Made by a program: the position numbers and the translations under genes. Below, in pieces: positions 1-12,000 of a stretch of 64,000 bases of DNA. A model generated the notes under the pieces. It was not told the DNA's origin, did no database searches, and saw only the letters and a program-made list of their open reading frames with translations. Origin of the DNA: Tremella fuciformis (Eukaryota > Basidiomycota > Tremellomycetes > Tremellales > Tremellaceae); assembly GCA_032768795.1 (NCBI GenBank), contig CP136493.1, forward strand, positions 62,001 through 126,000, written 5' to 3'. Numbering within the stretch: the first letter of the stretch is position 1; every line of letters starts with the position of its first letter.

Positions 1-1698
1 ACAACGAGGAACCGAGGGCGCACAGAACCGCAATGTAGGAACGTGCTACAACGACACCTCAATGTGGGATTGTGGATGAGCACTTTGCAACAATGTGGCG
101 GTGTAGAACAGTCACAACGTGGGAGGCGCTTGGATATATATAGCGGGGGGTTTCCGGACCATTTCCCCAAGAACCAAAACTATCGTACTTCTCATATTCC
201 TTCTCCTACCCCTACTCCACCTCCCTACCACCTCCTTATCCCTAATACTGGCCAGCCCCAGCCAAATCGCCACCTCCTTACTTACTCATAGTCACTCTTT
301 ACCCCACACTCTTTTACTTGACCTTATACACTCTTTTGTCGACCTTTTGACCGGCACTACGGCCCATCCCTGTCAGTCTTGGGCCAAGCTTGCTGTAAAC
401 CTCTGTCGTCTATCCTGTCTCTGGATCAGACTTCCCCTTTGCCAGGGACAGGTCATAACAAAGGCATCAATCGCGATCCTGTAACAATTGCTGCGTGGGC
501 TCAAATATACTGGTAGCAGTGATGTGTCGGGGTCGGTGAACACGGGTCCGTATATGTCAGGACTGTGGCAAGACTGTGGCGGAATGAGACAAAGCCAAGT
601 GCCACACAACGTGACTCAAACCAGGACTGCCCACTTACCATATCCGGGTATGGATAGCCGAACTTCTAAATGCGGAGTGCATAGTATGGTGAGACGATCC
701 TCGGATACTTATAGTAGACATTCGAGTAGAGAGAATCTCTAGTCAAATGTATCTCTTGTACTCTCAGCCAACTTCTAGTAGCCCTACTCGACTGCATACT
801 CCCTGCAAGGCAACTTTGACTTCCCAGCTCGACGCAGGCTATCCTACGCCTGGTCCTGACAGTATACGAGTGACTGCCTTGCGAGTCGATAGATATGCCA
901 GGATGAGTCACCACGTAACAGATGAATAATACATTCTTCAAAGAGAGTATCCACTCTCTCTCAGCCTGTATATGTAGAGTTCTCAGAGGTACAGTAATCG
1001 GCTACTACGTAGTCCATTACGTGATGTATAGTTGCAACGTGTTACGATCCGGTCACCGTTGCCACCCATACAGGCCCCCCACCGTCCGCCACCCGGATCG
1101 CAACACCCCAAGCTGGAATACCGGAAGGGTTCACTCTCCAAGATGGAACACTGGAAGGGTCTACCGCCAGGTGACGCCAGGTGGAATCAGGGACTGCCAG
1201 GTGACGCCAGGTGAAGTCAGGTGACGCCAGGTGACCCCAAGTGGAACCAGGAACCCAGGCCGGCCCGTACTGCCGCCAAGGTGGCACCAGCCCGGAGTCA
1301 GGTGGAGTGAGTGGCAACTCCAGGTGAAGGAGTTGCGCACACGGATTTGCCACCCAGCCCGTAGACATATATAAAGAGCCTACTTCTTGATCCTTCTCCC
1401 CAAGGATCAATCTATCGCAAGTTACACCTAGTCTTAGAGCCTTGCACCGAGCCCCTCTTTGCTTGCTTCGTCTTTACCTTTGCTCGCCACGACGCCTATC
1501 TCCGTGGGATCCTTTGAGCACTTCGACCATCGACATCCACACCGTGGCCTTCGTGGATTGTTGACTCTACGCCGTCCGACCAAGCCACAGGTTCAGTGGT
1601 TGTACCCCCTTTGCCTTCGGTGCAACCCGAGCTTGCCACATTACGACTACCGCCGTCTACTCGTCGCCGGACCTCAAGGCCGCCGGGTTCGAGTCGTA
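1..1698. other. gene-poor flank left of the first pogo element
   Basis: No convincing gene was found here. The open frames are short, overlap on both strands and show no domain I recognise. The stretch holds the 10-bp-period repeat described separately and, before it (about 1107-1160), two imperfect copies of an 18-bp unit ending GGAAGGGT. A coding piece may sit around 1590-1700 just left of the transposon, but nothing in it could be identified. Confidence 0.5.
1161..1250. repeat. 10-bp tandem repeat (GTGACGCCAG-like)
   Basis: Nine successive units align in exact 10-bp register, with GTGACGCCAG occurring perfectly at 1171, 1201 and 1221 and degenerate units between. Weaker copies continue to about 1330. 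The period equals one helical turn, so a site on one DNA face would be repeated; no function is known. Confidence 0.7.
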
Positions 1699-3511
1699 CT
1701 CGTGATCCGACACGTGTCGTCCACCAACGCGTTTCGTCCACCTTCATCGATCTTGTCTTCATAGCTACATCTCTCTCTATCTCCACCATGCATGACGCTA
1801 TGCAGCAGGCAGTCCGCGAGTGCACCAACAGCCCCGAGAAGAGCATACGGCAGGTGGCGCGCGAGCACGGCGTTCCCCGTATGACGCTCAATGACCAAGT
1901 CATGCAGCGACACCTCTCATCCGGCAAGGCGTGGAATCGCTGCCTGTCAATTGTCCAGGAAGACGTTCTCATAGCCAAAATCAACGACTTTGCGTCCCGC
2001 GGCACCCTCTTGACACCTCGACACGTCCGCAGCCTCGCAGAAGGCCTTGCCGGCCGCCACGTTGACAAGGATTGGGTTGGGCGGTTTGTGCGACGACATC
2101 CCGACCGTCTCTGCAGCCGATTCCACACCTATCACGAGCTCTCACGACGCCAGGCGGACACGGCAGAGACAAGACGGGTGTGGTACAACCTTGTGAGCAG
2201 CCCTGTGATCTCGAGACGCCCCGCTGACGCCTGCAGGTCAAAGAGCTGTATGATTCTGACCTGTACACGCCCGCAGGGATCTTCAACATGGACGAGACGT
2301 ACTTCACGCTGTCCGATACCCGCAAAGTTCGTCGCATCGGCCCCGCAGACCTCCCCCGCAACGCCCAGACTGCTCCAGGCCGCTCTGGGACTGGAGGGGA
2401 GCACATCACCGTCATCGCGGCCGTGGGGATCGACGCCGCCTGCATCCCGCCGCTCGTGATCTACAAGGGCAAGTCTCTGCAGGAGCAGTGGTTCCCAGAG
2501 GCTGCAGAGGGAGACCGACACGCCACCGTCACCGATTCGGGCTGGAGCAACAGCTACATCACAAAGCAGTGGCTGGAGAACTGCTTTGATCCGGCCACCC
2601 GCGACCGCGTAGCCCCGGGCCGCCGCCGCCTGCTGTTCCTCGACGGTGCCGACATCCACGACACGGTTGACTTTCTTGAGGCGTGTGGGATCGCAACATC
2701 GTCGTCGTCATCCTGCCAGCAAATCTCACCGACCAGTTCCAACCTCTTGACGTCGATCTCTTCAACCACGTCAAAGCTGCCTACTTCCGGCGGCTTGAGG
2801 ACTATCGGGTTGCAACCACCAATGAGAGCGCGCCCAAGGGTCGGTTTTGGGGCTGGTTCCATGAGGCTTGGCAGGAGGCGGCTACATCGCGGCAGATCCG
2901 CAGCACTTGGCGGAAGGCTGGTCTCTGGCCGCTCGATCCTGCGATCATTGGTGCCGAGCCCGAGCAACCCGTCACCCCGCCGCCGCAACCAGCCCAAACC
3001 CAGCTGCAGACACCCCAGACAATCCGCACGCTTCGGTCCTACACGCGGCAGCTGCGTCGTGGCGATGTTGACCCCAAGGCGGTGGCTGAAAAGGCGCTCA
3101 AGGGGCTTGAGCTGGTGATCGCCGACAGCGGCCTCACGCGACGGGAGCTTGAGGCCGTCAAAGAGGCCCAGAGGCTGGACAAGGTGGCTAGGGGGAAGAG
3201 GAGGAAGGTCACGCACCCGCAGGGACAGCTGTATGACATGGAGCATCGAGAGACTCACGCTCAGGACTTGGCGGAGCGGAAGGCAAGGGAAGCAGAGGCT
3301 AGGAGAAGGAGAAGAGCTGCTGCTCAAGCTACAGGCAACCGGCAGCCTCAAGAGCCGCACCAAGCATGCACACCGGGCCCATCTACAGCTGTGTAAAGTC
3401 TTATTCCTCTAGCATGCATACATCATGACCTCTGCTCGTTGACGTTGACGGCGGCAATGTCGATGACGGTGGACGAAACGCGTTGGTGGACGACACGTGT
3501 CGGATCACGAG
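1699..3511 (+). mobile_element. pogo/Tigger-type DNA transposon, copy 1 (decayed)
   Basis: The element begins CTCGTGATCCGACACGTGTC and ends with its inverse; about 45 bp of terminal inverted repeat are readable. It is flanked by TA at 1697-1698 and 3512-3513, the TA target duplication typical of Tc1/mariner-pogo elements. It is about 1.8 kb and carries one transposase gene with a single intron. Its closest relative in the window is the intact copy at 36084-37897, which has the same termini, intron and length within one base. This copy has a frameshift and is probably not autonomous. Confidence 0.92.
1788..3396 (+). pseudogene. pogo-type DDD transposase, frameshifted
   Basis: Exon 1 is 1788-2192 and encodes a psq/CENP-B-like helix-turn-helix (SIRQVAREHGVPRMTL). 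The intron 2193-2236 runs GTGAGC..CTGCAG. Exon 2 starts at 2237 with the DDE superfamily core: NMDETYF holds the first acid, LFLDGAD the second. Compared with the intact copy (see 36173-37782), one base is missing near 2683-2686, where TGCTGGGAT has become TGTGGGAT. The reading frame then shifts; the downstream frame from about 2685 to the stop at 3396 carries the third acid in the QPLDVDLF block. The product would be cut and reinserted at the terminal repeats of the family. The frameshift should abolish activity. Confidence 0.9.
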
Positions 3512-3513
3512 TA

Positions 3514-4063
3514 ACAGAACGTCAACTCTACGGCGATCCTCCCGGCTGACTGACTCGCAGATATTGTTACACAACGACGAGAGCTATGCATTCGTCCCTC
3601 TCTGTAGCTCTGTACATATATGAGCCATCGCTCTGGCGGCCTGTGCGTGCCCGCTCGCTCATGTCTTATTGTCCTACTCCGCATCCTACCCAAAGAGGCA
3701 ATTCTGACCCTATGAGGCGTCCTCGGGGCCTATTGTTCAACAGATATGTACTGTAGCAATCACAAGATTGGGTATGTGGTTTGACAAAGTCGCAGCCAAG
3801 AATGCAGTATATGCATGACACCTGAGCGTTGGATCGTTCTCATTCTCGTTGGGGACTGAAAATGCATAGAGTATCTCTCCTACAGTATATGGCCTCGCCC
3901 CGACCCCCATCCCGACCCATAGCCATAGTCATAGTCATAGTCATTCGGTTCACGGTTCACGTTTGTTCATACCGGGAAGATGCCCTCAAACCAACGTCCG
4001 CGCTTGGTATACTCGCATCGTTCCTCCAGCGCTAACAAAGTCAGAACCGCTCACTCGACTCAC
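3514..4063. other. intergenic region
   Basis: No gene seen. The stretch is more AT-rich than its neighbours and has a short CATAGT-type simple repeat near 3920-3945. It separates the transposon from the 3' end of the myosin-like gene. Confidence 0.5.
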
Positions 4064-7000
4064 TCACAGCAAGATAAGAGCGAGCGACTCACTGGTTATC
4101 ACATGACGCAGGAGCGTGTCGGTATATACGACCCCGCTATTCGCAGGCTCAGATGCCCTGCACACCTTGATAGTGAGCACAATGGCGTCCCGCAATCCGG
4201 CATCGATGGGATCGTGCAATAGCTGGCCGGCGTCGAGTATACGACCGAGCCGGAGGATGAGGACGGTGGTGTCTGTTTCGAGCAGGCGGGTCACTGTTGC
4301 GTCTGCTTCCCCCGTCGCTCCTGCTGCTGCCCCGGCATGGATATGGGCATGCCGCCTCCACAGCTCATTCTTGACCTCTTGCGGCATCCTCTCTACCAGC
4401 GCGACCCGTCCCATCGAGGCCCAACGATCGAACAGCGCCTCGGCAGAATCTGTGGGCGACAACATGGTCTCAAAGCCGGACAGGCCGTCCCACGGAGACT
4501 GAGACTGTCCACCCTTACGGACCAGAAAGATGATTTGAAGCAGGGGGATGGACTGGAGACAGAGGTTGCCTTTGGTCGGATTGGACAGGATGCCCAAGAC
4601 GATCGTCTCCAGGTTGTTGAAACTTTCCGGATAGTGACGCCATAGGTACGTCTTGGACCGAAGCGTCTCGATCAGGTTGTCGGCGTGGTACGCTAGATCT
4701 CGATGGATGATCTCGAGCGGGTCGGTGCTGCTGGGCGTCGTGCTGCTGCTGCTGCCGCCGAGCTTGACAGGATCGTATTCCCTTCTCTGGACGAGCTCGA
4801 GAAAACTGGCAAACTGCCGGATCTCCTGCTGTATCAAAGCTGTCCGCATATCGCTCCTGTTCTTGGTCATCTCGTCCAGCCTCGCCTTTTCGGTGCCGAG
4901 ATCGCGCCGGGCTTGTTCCAGCAGCTCGTCGCATCGTTTGTACTGCCCACGAGACTCTTCGAGCTGCGCGGTGATACGTTGCACCTGGGTGCTTGCGTCT
5001 TGTTGGTGCTGCTGCAGAGATGCACGCTCCGACTCCCAGACGACCTTGGACTCGGCGTGCTCGAGGCGAAGCGAGGCGAGTGTTTGGGTGCTGGACGAGA
5101 GGTCCAGCTGCAGCTGTTCCTTGTCACGTTTGAACTGGGCTTTTTGTTGGCCCAGCTCGCCCTTGAGCCTGGCCACTTCCAGTTGGTGTTCCCTTTGGGC
5201 CTTGGACAATTCCGTCTCCACGCCCTGCACCCTGACCAGCTCGCGTTGGGTGTCGACCAGTTGTTTCGCCATCATGGCGAGATCGACCGTCTGGTGGTCG
5301 CCCGCAGAGGCCGACGCCAACGCCAAAGTGTGGTCGAGCAGAGAAAGAGAGAGGTCCACTCGCCCGACAGTCGGCTCATTTCGGATTGGGGTGAGCGAGA
5401 GCGGGTTGGGGTTGGCAATGACGAGGGGAGACGTGCCATAGGGAGACTTGCTGTGGGGGCGAGGTTTCGGCGTCGATGGGATCGGGATCGGGATCGCTCG
5501 ACCATCTCGCACTTGAGGCCCATTGCTGTGCTCGCCCTGCTCGCCCTGGCTCATCTTGAACAAGTTGGCGATCCTCACCAACCCCGAGTGGTCAAATTGA
5601 TTCATGACCGCGGTCAAATTATACTGACCCTTCTGAGCGGCCGAATCATAAGGTCTTATACAGAAAATGTCGAAGATCGTCCCGCCCGAGCTGGCAATGT
5701 GGGTGACATGACTTCGGAGACGCTTGAGGTCTTGTTGGAGCGAGGCGGAAGCGAGTGCGTTGCAACTCAATACCCCTTTCGATTTCCAGAAGTGGGCTCT
5801 AGCATGGTCATCGCCATCGCCTGCAGCGTGGACCTGGACGAGGAGCTCTTTGATCTGAGCGATGGACAGTCCGTAGAAGGGGTGGGCCTCGCTCGGAGCA
5901 GCGATGAGAAGATCTTGGGACAAGATGGCGTCGAGGTTGTATGTGGCTGGTCCGGCAAAATGCTTGATATGAAGGGTGGTCTTGTCGGCTGAAAGAACAT
6001 AGTCATCCCCCTCCCCTTGATCCTCAACGTTCTTGTCCTTGTCCTTGGCCTTGAGAGACGACTCGTGAGCGGCGCTCTGCCGACGACACGCGCCGTTGAT
6101 GGCTGCGATAGCTTTGGCCCGAAACGCCTTGTCCTCACGGCGCGTGGACAGCGCTCCGAGGCCGTGGAGAAGGGCTCGAAACTTGACAATGGTCGCAGCT
6201 GATTTGTCCCCGGAACACGCTTGCCGATCTTGCAGCTGAACAAGTCAGCCACTGCGCCCGTTTCCGTCTACGCACATCGGCGTGTAGCATTTCCGCGATA
6301 ATGTTGAGGTACAGCTGGAACGCCCCCATCTGATCTGATCAGCGGCTGCTCTTTCTTTCGCTACTCTGAAGTAGCAAGAGACGACTTGCAGTGGGCACAG
6401 TTTCAAATCCAGCCTGGCATGTCAGTCGTAGCCCCCCCGAAAGCAATCAAATTGGATAGGGACATAGGATAGACCAACCGTGTCCACGAGTGAGATGGTT
6501 GGTCCTTGTAGGTTGCCCTCGGCAGAGTCAGAGCCGTGTACGGGATTGGGGCTAGGAATGGGGATGGGCGTGTATCCCTCGTTGTTCAGAGTGGAAATGA
6601 CAGCTTTACACAGGTCGCTCAGCCTCTTGTTGATCTTTCCGATCACTATCTGTTGAGCTGTCAGCTGTGCTAACAAAGTGATAAGTGATGAGAAGGAGAG
6701 CTCACGTCGACCATCATCTTGTAGAGGCAAGACGCGGCCGGCATGTCAACGTCGACGTCGCCTTGCTGCGCCTGGGCAGGCCCCTTCTGGTGCGACGCGC
6801 TCCAGATCGTCGCAACACACTTTGTAATCATCATGACCTCGCGCACCTCGTCCGCATCGAGATATCTCCCGAGAAGCATTGCAGCCTTGGCCAGTACAGC
6901 CACACCCACACCGTTGTCCTCCTCTCCATGATGCTCCTCATGCCCATCGCCTCGACAGGTCGACAGAGCTTGAGCTTGAGCTTGAACGAGGTGGAATGTA

Positions 7001-8030
7001 CCCTCGTCCTCGCTGACATGTCCAACGCGACAGTGATCCCAGCCAAAGATATCGAGACGGATATGGCACGGCACGGACAATCGGCCCTTGTCCTCGTTCT
7101 GGGCGCCATGTCCATGGCGAATGTTGGCGAGTTGGGCGTATTCAATCTGACGAGGATGTCAGCTGCCTGCCCAGTCCCCAGGGGGGACATTGCGCAACTA
7201 GCTGCAGCTCACCGTGGTCTGCTTGCCGAACCTGGACGAGTCCTCGTTGCCTTTAGTCTTGGCGTTCCCAAGTAAGCCGAGCAGCTCCATGGCATGAGTG
7301 AGCTCGGCCTTGAGGTCTGCGGTGCATGTATCCACCCCCGCAAGTGTGTTGGTGTTTGTGTTTGTGTTTCTGGTTGTGGTTGCGGCCGCTCGGTCTCGGT
7401 CTCGATCCGCAGCCGCAGTGACAGCGATACTGGGGATGACGGGAAAGACGTCGAGGCAAAAATCACCAGCTTGACTGGTCAAGATACTCTTCCCGGCTCC
7501 TCTGCGGGGGTCAGCACGTCACTGTAGGATACTCGTATGCCTTGTGTCTTTTGACTCACGTCTCTCCGGTGTGGTTGACCATACTGCTCTTTCCCTGCAT
7601 GACGCCCAACAAGGCCCTGGCGGAAAACTCCAGTCCGTGAGGGGCCCTCTTGTCGATGATAGACGTGGCGTCTTGGATGCTCGTGGCGTTGATGAGAAGC
7701 TGGCGCCACTGCGCGATCGTCTCAGCCGAGACTACGTGTCAGTGTCAGGTTCATTCGTTCGTGGCTTGATACCAACAAGTTCCTACCGGTTTCCCCGGAT
7801 TGAGCGAGATCTGTCGAGCGTCAACAACGACTCTGCAAGGCTGATACTGTACTGTAACGTTACTCACGATGGTTTGCGGGAAGGCACGGGTGAATGTCTG
7901 GCCCGCCCGAGCGCGATTCAGCAATAGTTCGCTGCCTGCTCTATCAGCCGAGGTCTTTAACATTAATCAGACAGATTGTCAAAGACTTACCGGAGGACGC
8001 CGTGGTTTTACCACTAGCAAGATGCTGCAT
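4064..8030 (-). CDS. divergent myosin-like motor protein with coiled-coil tail
   Basis: A multi-exon gene read right to left; the first ATG is at 8028-8030 but the first exon joins are unresolved. Myosin motor landmarks occur in order: a P-loop GETGAGKS across a splice near 7495-7560, preceded by APHGLEFSARALLGVMQGK (compare PPHIFAIADRAYRAM); switch I as NEDSSRFGK near 7230; INKRL then SLVDT as a weak switch II near 6480-6640; a TLHIKHFAGPATYNLDAI block near 5940-5990; and FDIFCIRPYD, matching the usual HFVRCIKPN block, near 5650. The last exon (from about 5923 to the stop at 4064) continues into a long heptad-rich coiled coil and an unrecognised C-terminal domain. Family role: ATP-driven actin motor. 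The overall divergence leaves open whether it still moves. It is head to head with the small gene at 8268. Confidence 0.72.
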
Positions 8031-8267
8031 CGTGTTTGAGTGATTGACGAGCAGCAGCTGTGAGCTATGAGATGTGAGCTACGATGCGGTACAGTACGCT
8101 TGATGCGAAAGAGAGAAGATGGAGAAGAGAGCGTTGACGAGTTCGTGCACGGTCTGTGAAGAATTTTTCTCGAGTTTCAAGGAGTCAACGAAAGAAGGAG
8201 CTAGCGCTAAAGCCATTGATTGCACTTGTCATTGATTGCTCTCGCTGTATCCAGAGGACTGGGGACA

Positions 8268-9027
8268 ATGTCCACATCGGCTCGGCAGCTGCTTGGCCTC
8301 GAAGATCGAATCGCGGCCGAAGCGGTGGCCAGCAGTAAACAAGGCATACGCGCGCATCAGGCTATAGTGGGTTGTTCAGTCACTGATCACTAGATGTTGA
8401 TTGACCCCGACCGCAGTTGCATGAATTCAACGCCCACCTCCAGCTCATTGTGGACCAGCATCGTAGCATATTCGATGTATCCCCCGACGCTGCGCTCGAG
8501 AGGTACAACGCGATAGTGCAGCTGCGTAGGACGATCGAGCGCGTCGTCTCGGTCCATGGCCCGTCTACCACTGAAAAGTTACGCCGTGAGTCGAGTTGGA
8601 TCCATGGGCCATGAGAGCCATGGCCGCCATGGCGTGTTACAGTACTCACCCCAGCTTAGCCTATCGATTTAAGGGCGTCCGGAAAGCCAACCACATGGGC
8701 GAGGGCATGTTCGTCAACCTGCCTTGGGCATGGTGGGAGGCGAGACTCAAGCCATTGTTCTTGTTCGATACTGCGCATCCCCTCCCTCCTCTCCGATCGA
8801 GCATAGGCGACGACGGAAATGTCGGAACTGTCCATGGACCCGATACTGAAGATATGACTCCGTGCTGGGAAGAGTTCATCGTCAGTCACAGAGTGACCAA
8901 CCGTGTCGAACGGTTGGGCACCTTGTTGCTGCTCAGCTGGATTACGGAGTCGTCCCCGGCCCAAAGGGCAGGGTGGAAAGCCGCGAACCCTCATTGGGAT
9001 CAATGGGTCGTCAAAGTGCTCAAGTAG
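8268..9027 (+). CDS. unknown small protein, three exons
   Basis: A clean model is join(8268..8366, 8417..8585, 8660..9027), 211 residues. Both introns (50 and 74 nt) have GT..AG ends and keep the frame. The N-terminal half is strongly helical (LHEFNAHLQLIVDQHRS), the C-terminal half is rich in Trp and Leu (LPWAWWEARLKPLFLF) and ends WDQWVVKVLK. I do not recognise the family. Its start lies 238 bp from the start of the myosin-like gene on the other strand, so the two probably share a promoter region; that is inference from spacing only. Confidence 0.6.
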
Positions 9028-9084
9028 ATGCTGCAACATGAATCAGAATGATGATCATCATGCATAACTGGTGTAGGCCGTCTG

Positions 9085-12000
9085 TCACTTGAGCCACTTG
9101 GACATACCCATACTTCCCTCGCCCTCGGCAGAGAAGATCCAACCCCATCGTCTGAAATTATCAGATGTTTCCACTACACTGGTGCTCTCGACTCGGCTGA
9201 CGGGAGGAGTTGTAGATGCCTCTGAGCTGGCGCTGGCTGCGAGTACGAGATCCTGCAAGCGGTCCTTGGTTTCGTTCCACCAGTCTGAATACGTCGGAGA
9301 GGGGTCGGAGAATGCTGGGCAGCTGGGCGAGAACCGGGCGTGTACAAAGAGGAAATACGCCAAGGGCAGGTCGAGATGCTCTCCCTTTCTCGTGTGCCAG
9401 GTGTTCTTGGTCACTCGGATTTCTGCATGTCAGAGAGAGAGTCTCGGAGGGATGAGGGATGAGGGATGAGGGATGAGGGATGAGGGATGAGGGATGAGGG
9501 ATGACTCTCGACTCGACTCGCCTGGTAAATCCTGCTCGACCACCTGCCTGGAGGCCCCTACCAGAGCTTCGTACGTCACCACGACCTGCTTCCAACGATC
9601 AACGTAGGATTCCCTCTCCGACCGTCCGTCGGCGTCGGCGCCACCACCACGGCCACCACCTGGCACAATGTCGAGCTCGTCTAACAGCTGGATGTACTCG
9701 GATATCCGGGTATTCATGTCGGTCAATAGAGCCAACTGCGCGTCTTTTCTTTTCTTGTTGTTGATTGCAGCGGCTTGTTGTGTCAATTTGGCGGGCTGGG
9801 CTTGGGCGTCGGCTTGGGCTTGGGCGTGGGCTTGGGTACGCTTGCGCTTGCCGCCTTGGCGCTCGGGAGGCTGGGGAGGCTGGTGAGACTGGGCCCGGCC
9901 CCGAATCAGCCCCGGCTCAGGCTCAAGGTGATTCGATGCAGGTTCGTTCGAGTCGGAGGTAGACGATGCAAGGGACCGGTGACGGACCGAGGGGGATCCG
10001 CCCGAATCGTCGTCTTGCATCGTCGTATGATCGTAGTGGTGGTCTTGATCTTGATGATCATGATCAAGATCAAGATGATCTGCATCATGGGGTATTGGGC
10101 TACCAAGACGCATGGCGGATGAAAGACCACCATGTTGCCTTTGTACGGGTAGTCCCGCCTGGAGATCAGCTCGGCGACCCTCTGTGTCAGGTTGACAAGT
10201 CGAATTGCTTCACTGTCTGGAGACCTGGTGTCTGGTATGTCGAGCCATGATCAAAAGAAGCTCACCGTGTCTGCTCCCAGCACCATTCCCACCCCCGTCC
10301 CCGTCCCCGTCCCCGTCCCCTCTGGACCCCTCGCAGAAACCTTGTACCGCCTGAGATGATTCATGGCCATTGTCGCACGTCGTGTCGCATGCTGAGCGAC
10401 CGGTGTCAAGGTCTCGTCGTGCGACATTCGGGCGGCTGGGGGGCTCGATATCCCTTGAAAGGTCTGCCTCATGTCGTCTAGTGTAACTCAAGTGGACCGT
10501 GTGCGCAAAGGCCAAAGGGTTTTGACCCGAGTTTGAAAGACCACGTGAGTTTTCAAGACCACGTGATTTTTCCCAGCTGGCCACACCAATGACCACTTGA
10601 ACGGGGATCTGAAACAGTGACAGTCGCAGTCATCACGATACGATATCTACAACACGACGGATATGGAAAAACAAAGCATTCAATACCAGTCGTCCGCGTT
10701 GCCCATCTCGAGGATGCCTTCCAGCTCCTGCTCATCCGTAATTTGGGATCGATCGCCGGGAAGCGAGGGCCGTGCCGACTGGTGAGCCGGTACAGAGAGA
10801 CCCGAGGACGGTGAATCCTTGATGTGGTCTCGAGCTGCAGAAGGGGTGTGCCCCGCATGCACGGCATTGACGACTCCTACTCCTCCCAATTCCATTGCGT
10901 CGTCCGATCGACGAGTCCGAGTTGGAGTTTGAGGAGACTGCGACTGAGACTGAGACTGGTGAGAAAGCATCGAGCCGACTGGTGAGGCTGCTCAAAATGT
11001 CAGCCAGCCCGATGAAACAATCGTTGCCAAACACAAGACGCTTGCTCACTCCAGGCCACATGTTTTTTGCTCTCGGTAGCGCCCCGGTCTCGGCGCACCT
11101 GGACATTCTCCTGATCCGTACTCTCCTCAAGAGACGGGTTCTGATCCACAGCCACAGGGGTTGATGTCATGCCCTCGGCCATAGTCGGAGAGCCGGCGGC
11201 GGGGGAGAGACGCAATGTATCGGCATCCGAGTCTAGGTGAGGGGTAGGAATCGGGGTAGGGGCCGGCGAAATCGCGCGACCCATCCTGGATACATCGACT
11301 GTGGAAGTGGACATGAGTTCGGCCGCCGCCGAACCAGGACGCGAGATCGTACGGGAGTCACAGACGGTACTCGCGGCTGACGCCGACCGAACTCCAGCGC
11401 GAACACTCCGCGTGCTGCGCAGTGACAGGCGACGATTGGAATACGTCCTAAACAGAGGTATACCATCAAACTTGAATCTCAGCTATATTGCTTGGTTTCA
11501 TTTGTGCAATGTCCGAGGCGCTCACTTGACTTGCATCCCGCACATCTTTTTCGCCCTTCCTTGCTCTGATACCCGCGAGGTGCTCGAGTATAGTAGCCAG
11601 CCGTTTCTTGGGAATGGCAGAAGTGCAAGCCAGCACTATCTCGTATACGGGGTCGGTCAGACTGTCCATGATGATGGGTCTACGTGTCAGGCTCATGGTG
11701 CAAAACAGGTCTGGTCACTCACAAGAAGCTATTTCCGAGGTATCTCCCGGTGTGTGCAAAGTATCCGAGTCGCTCGCCCCAGCTGCCCGTCAGTCAAGAG
11801 CGCCTATCTCCCAGGATACCACATACTCGCTGATTGCGCGTTTCGGCAGTTCTTGCCCGTTCTCCGCCAAGCCAGGCGTATCTTTCCGTGTCAGTCATCG
11901 CTAGTCAGAAAGGTCTAGGAGAGAGACACACCGACGAGCAGTAGTATCGAACCCGCCGTGGGCTCCCATCTCTTGTCCGGCTCATTCTCCTTTATCTTGC

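Noticed and set aside
1496..2128. Minus-strand open frame across the pogo element
   Set aside because: It is antisense to the conserved transposase exon and includes the terminal repeat; composition only.
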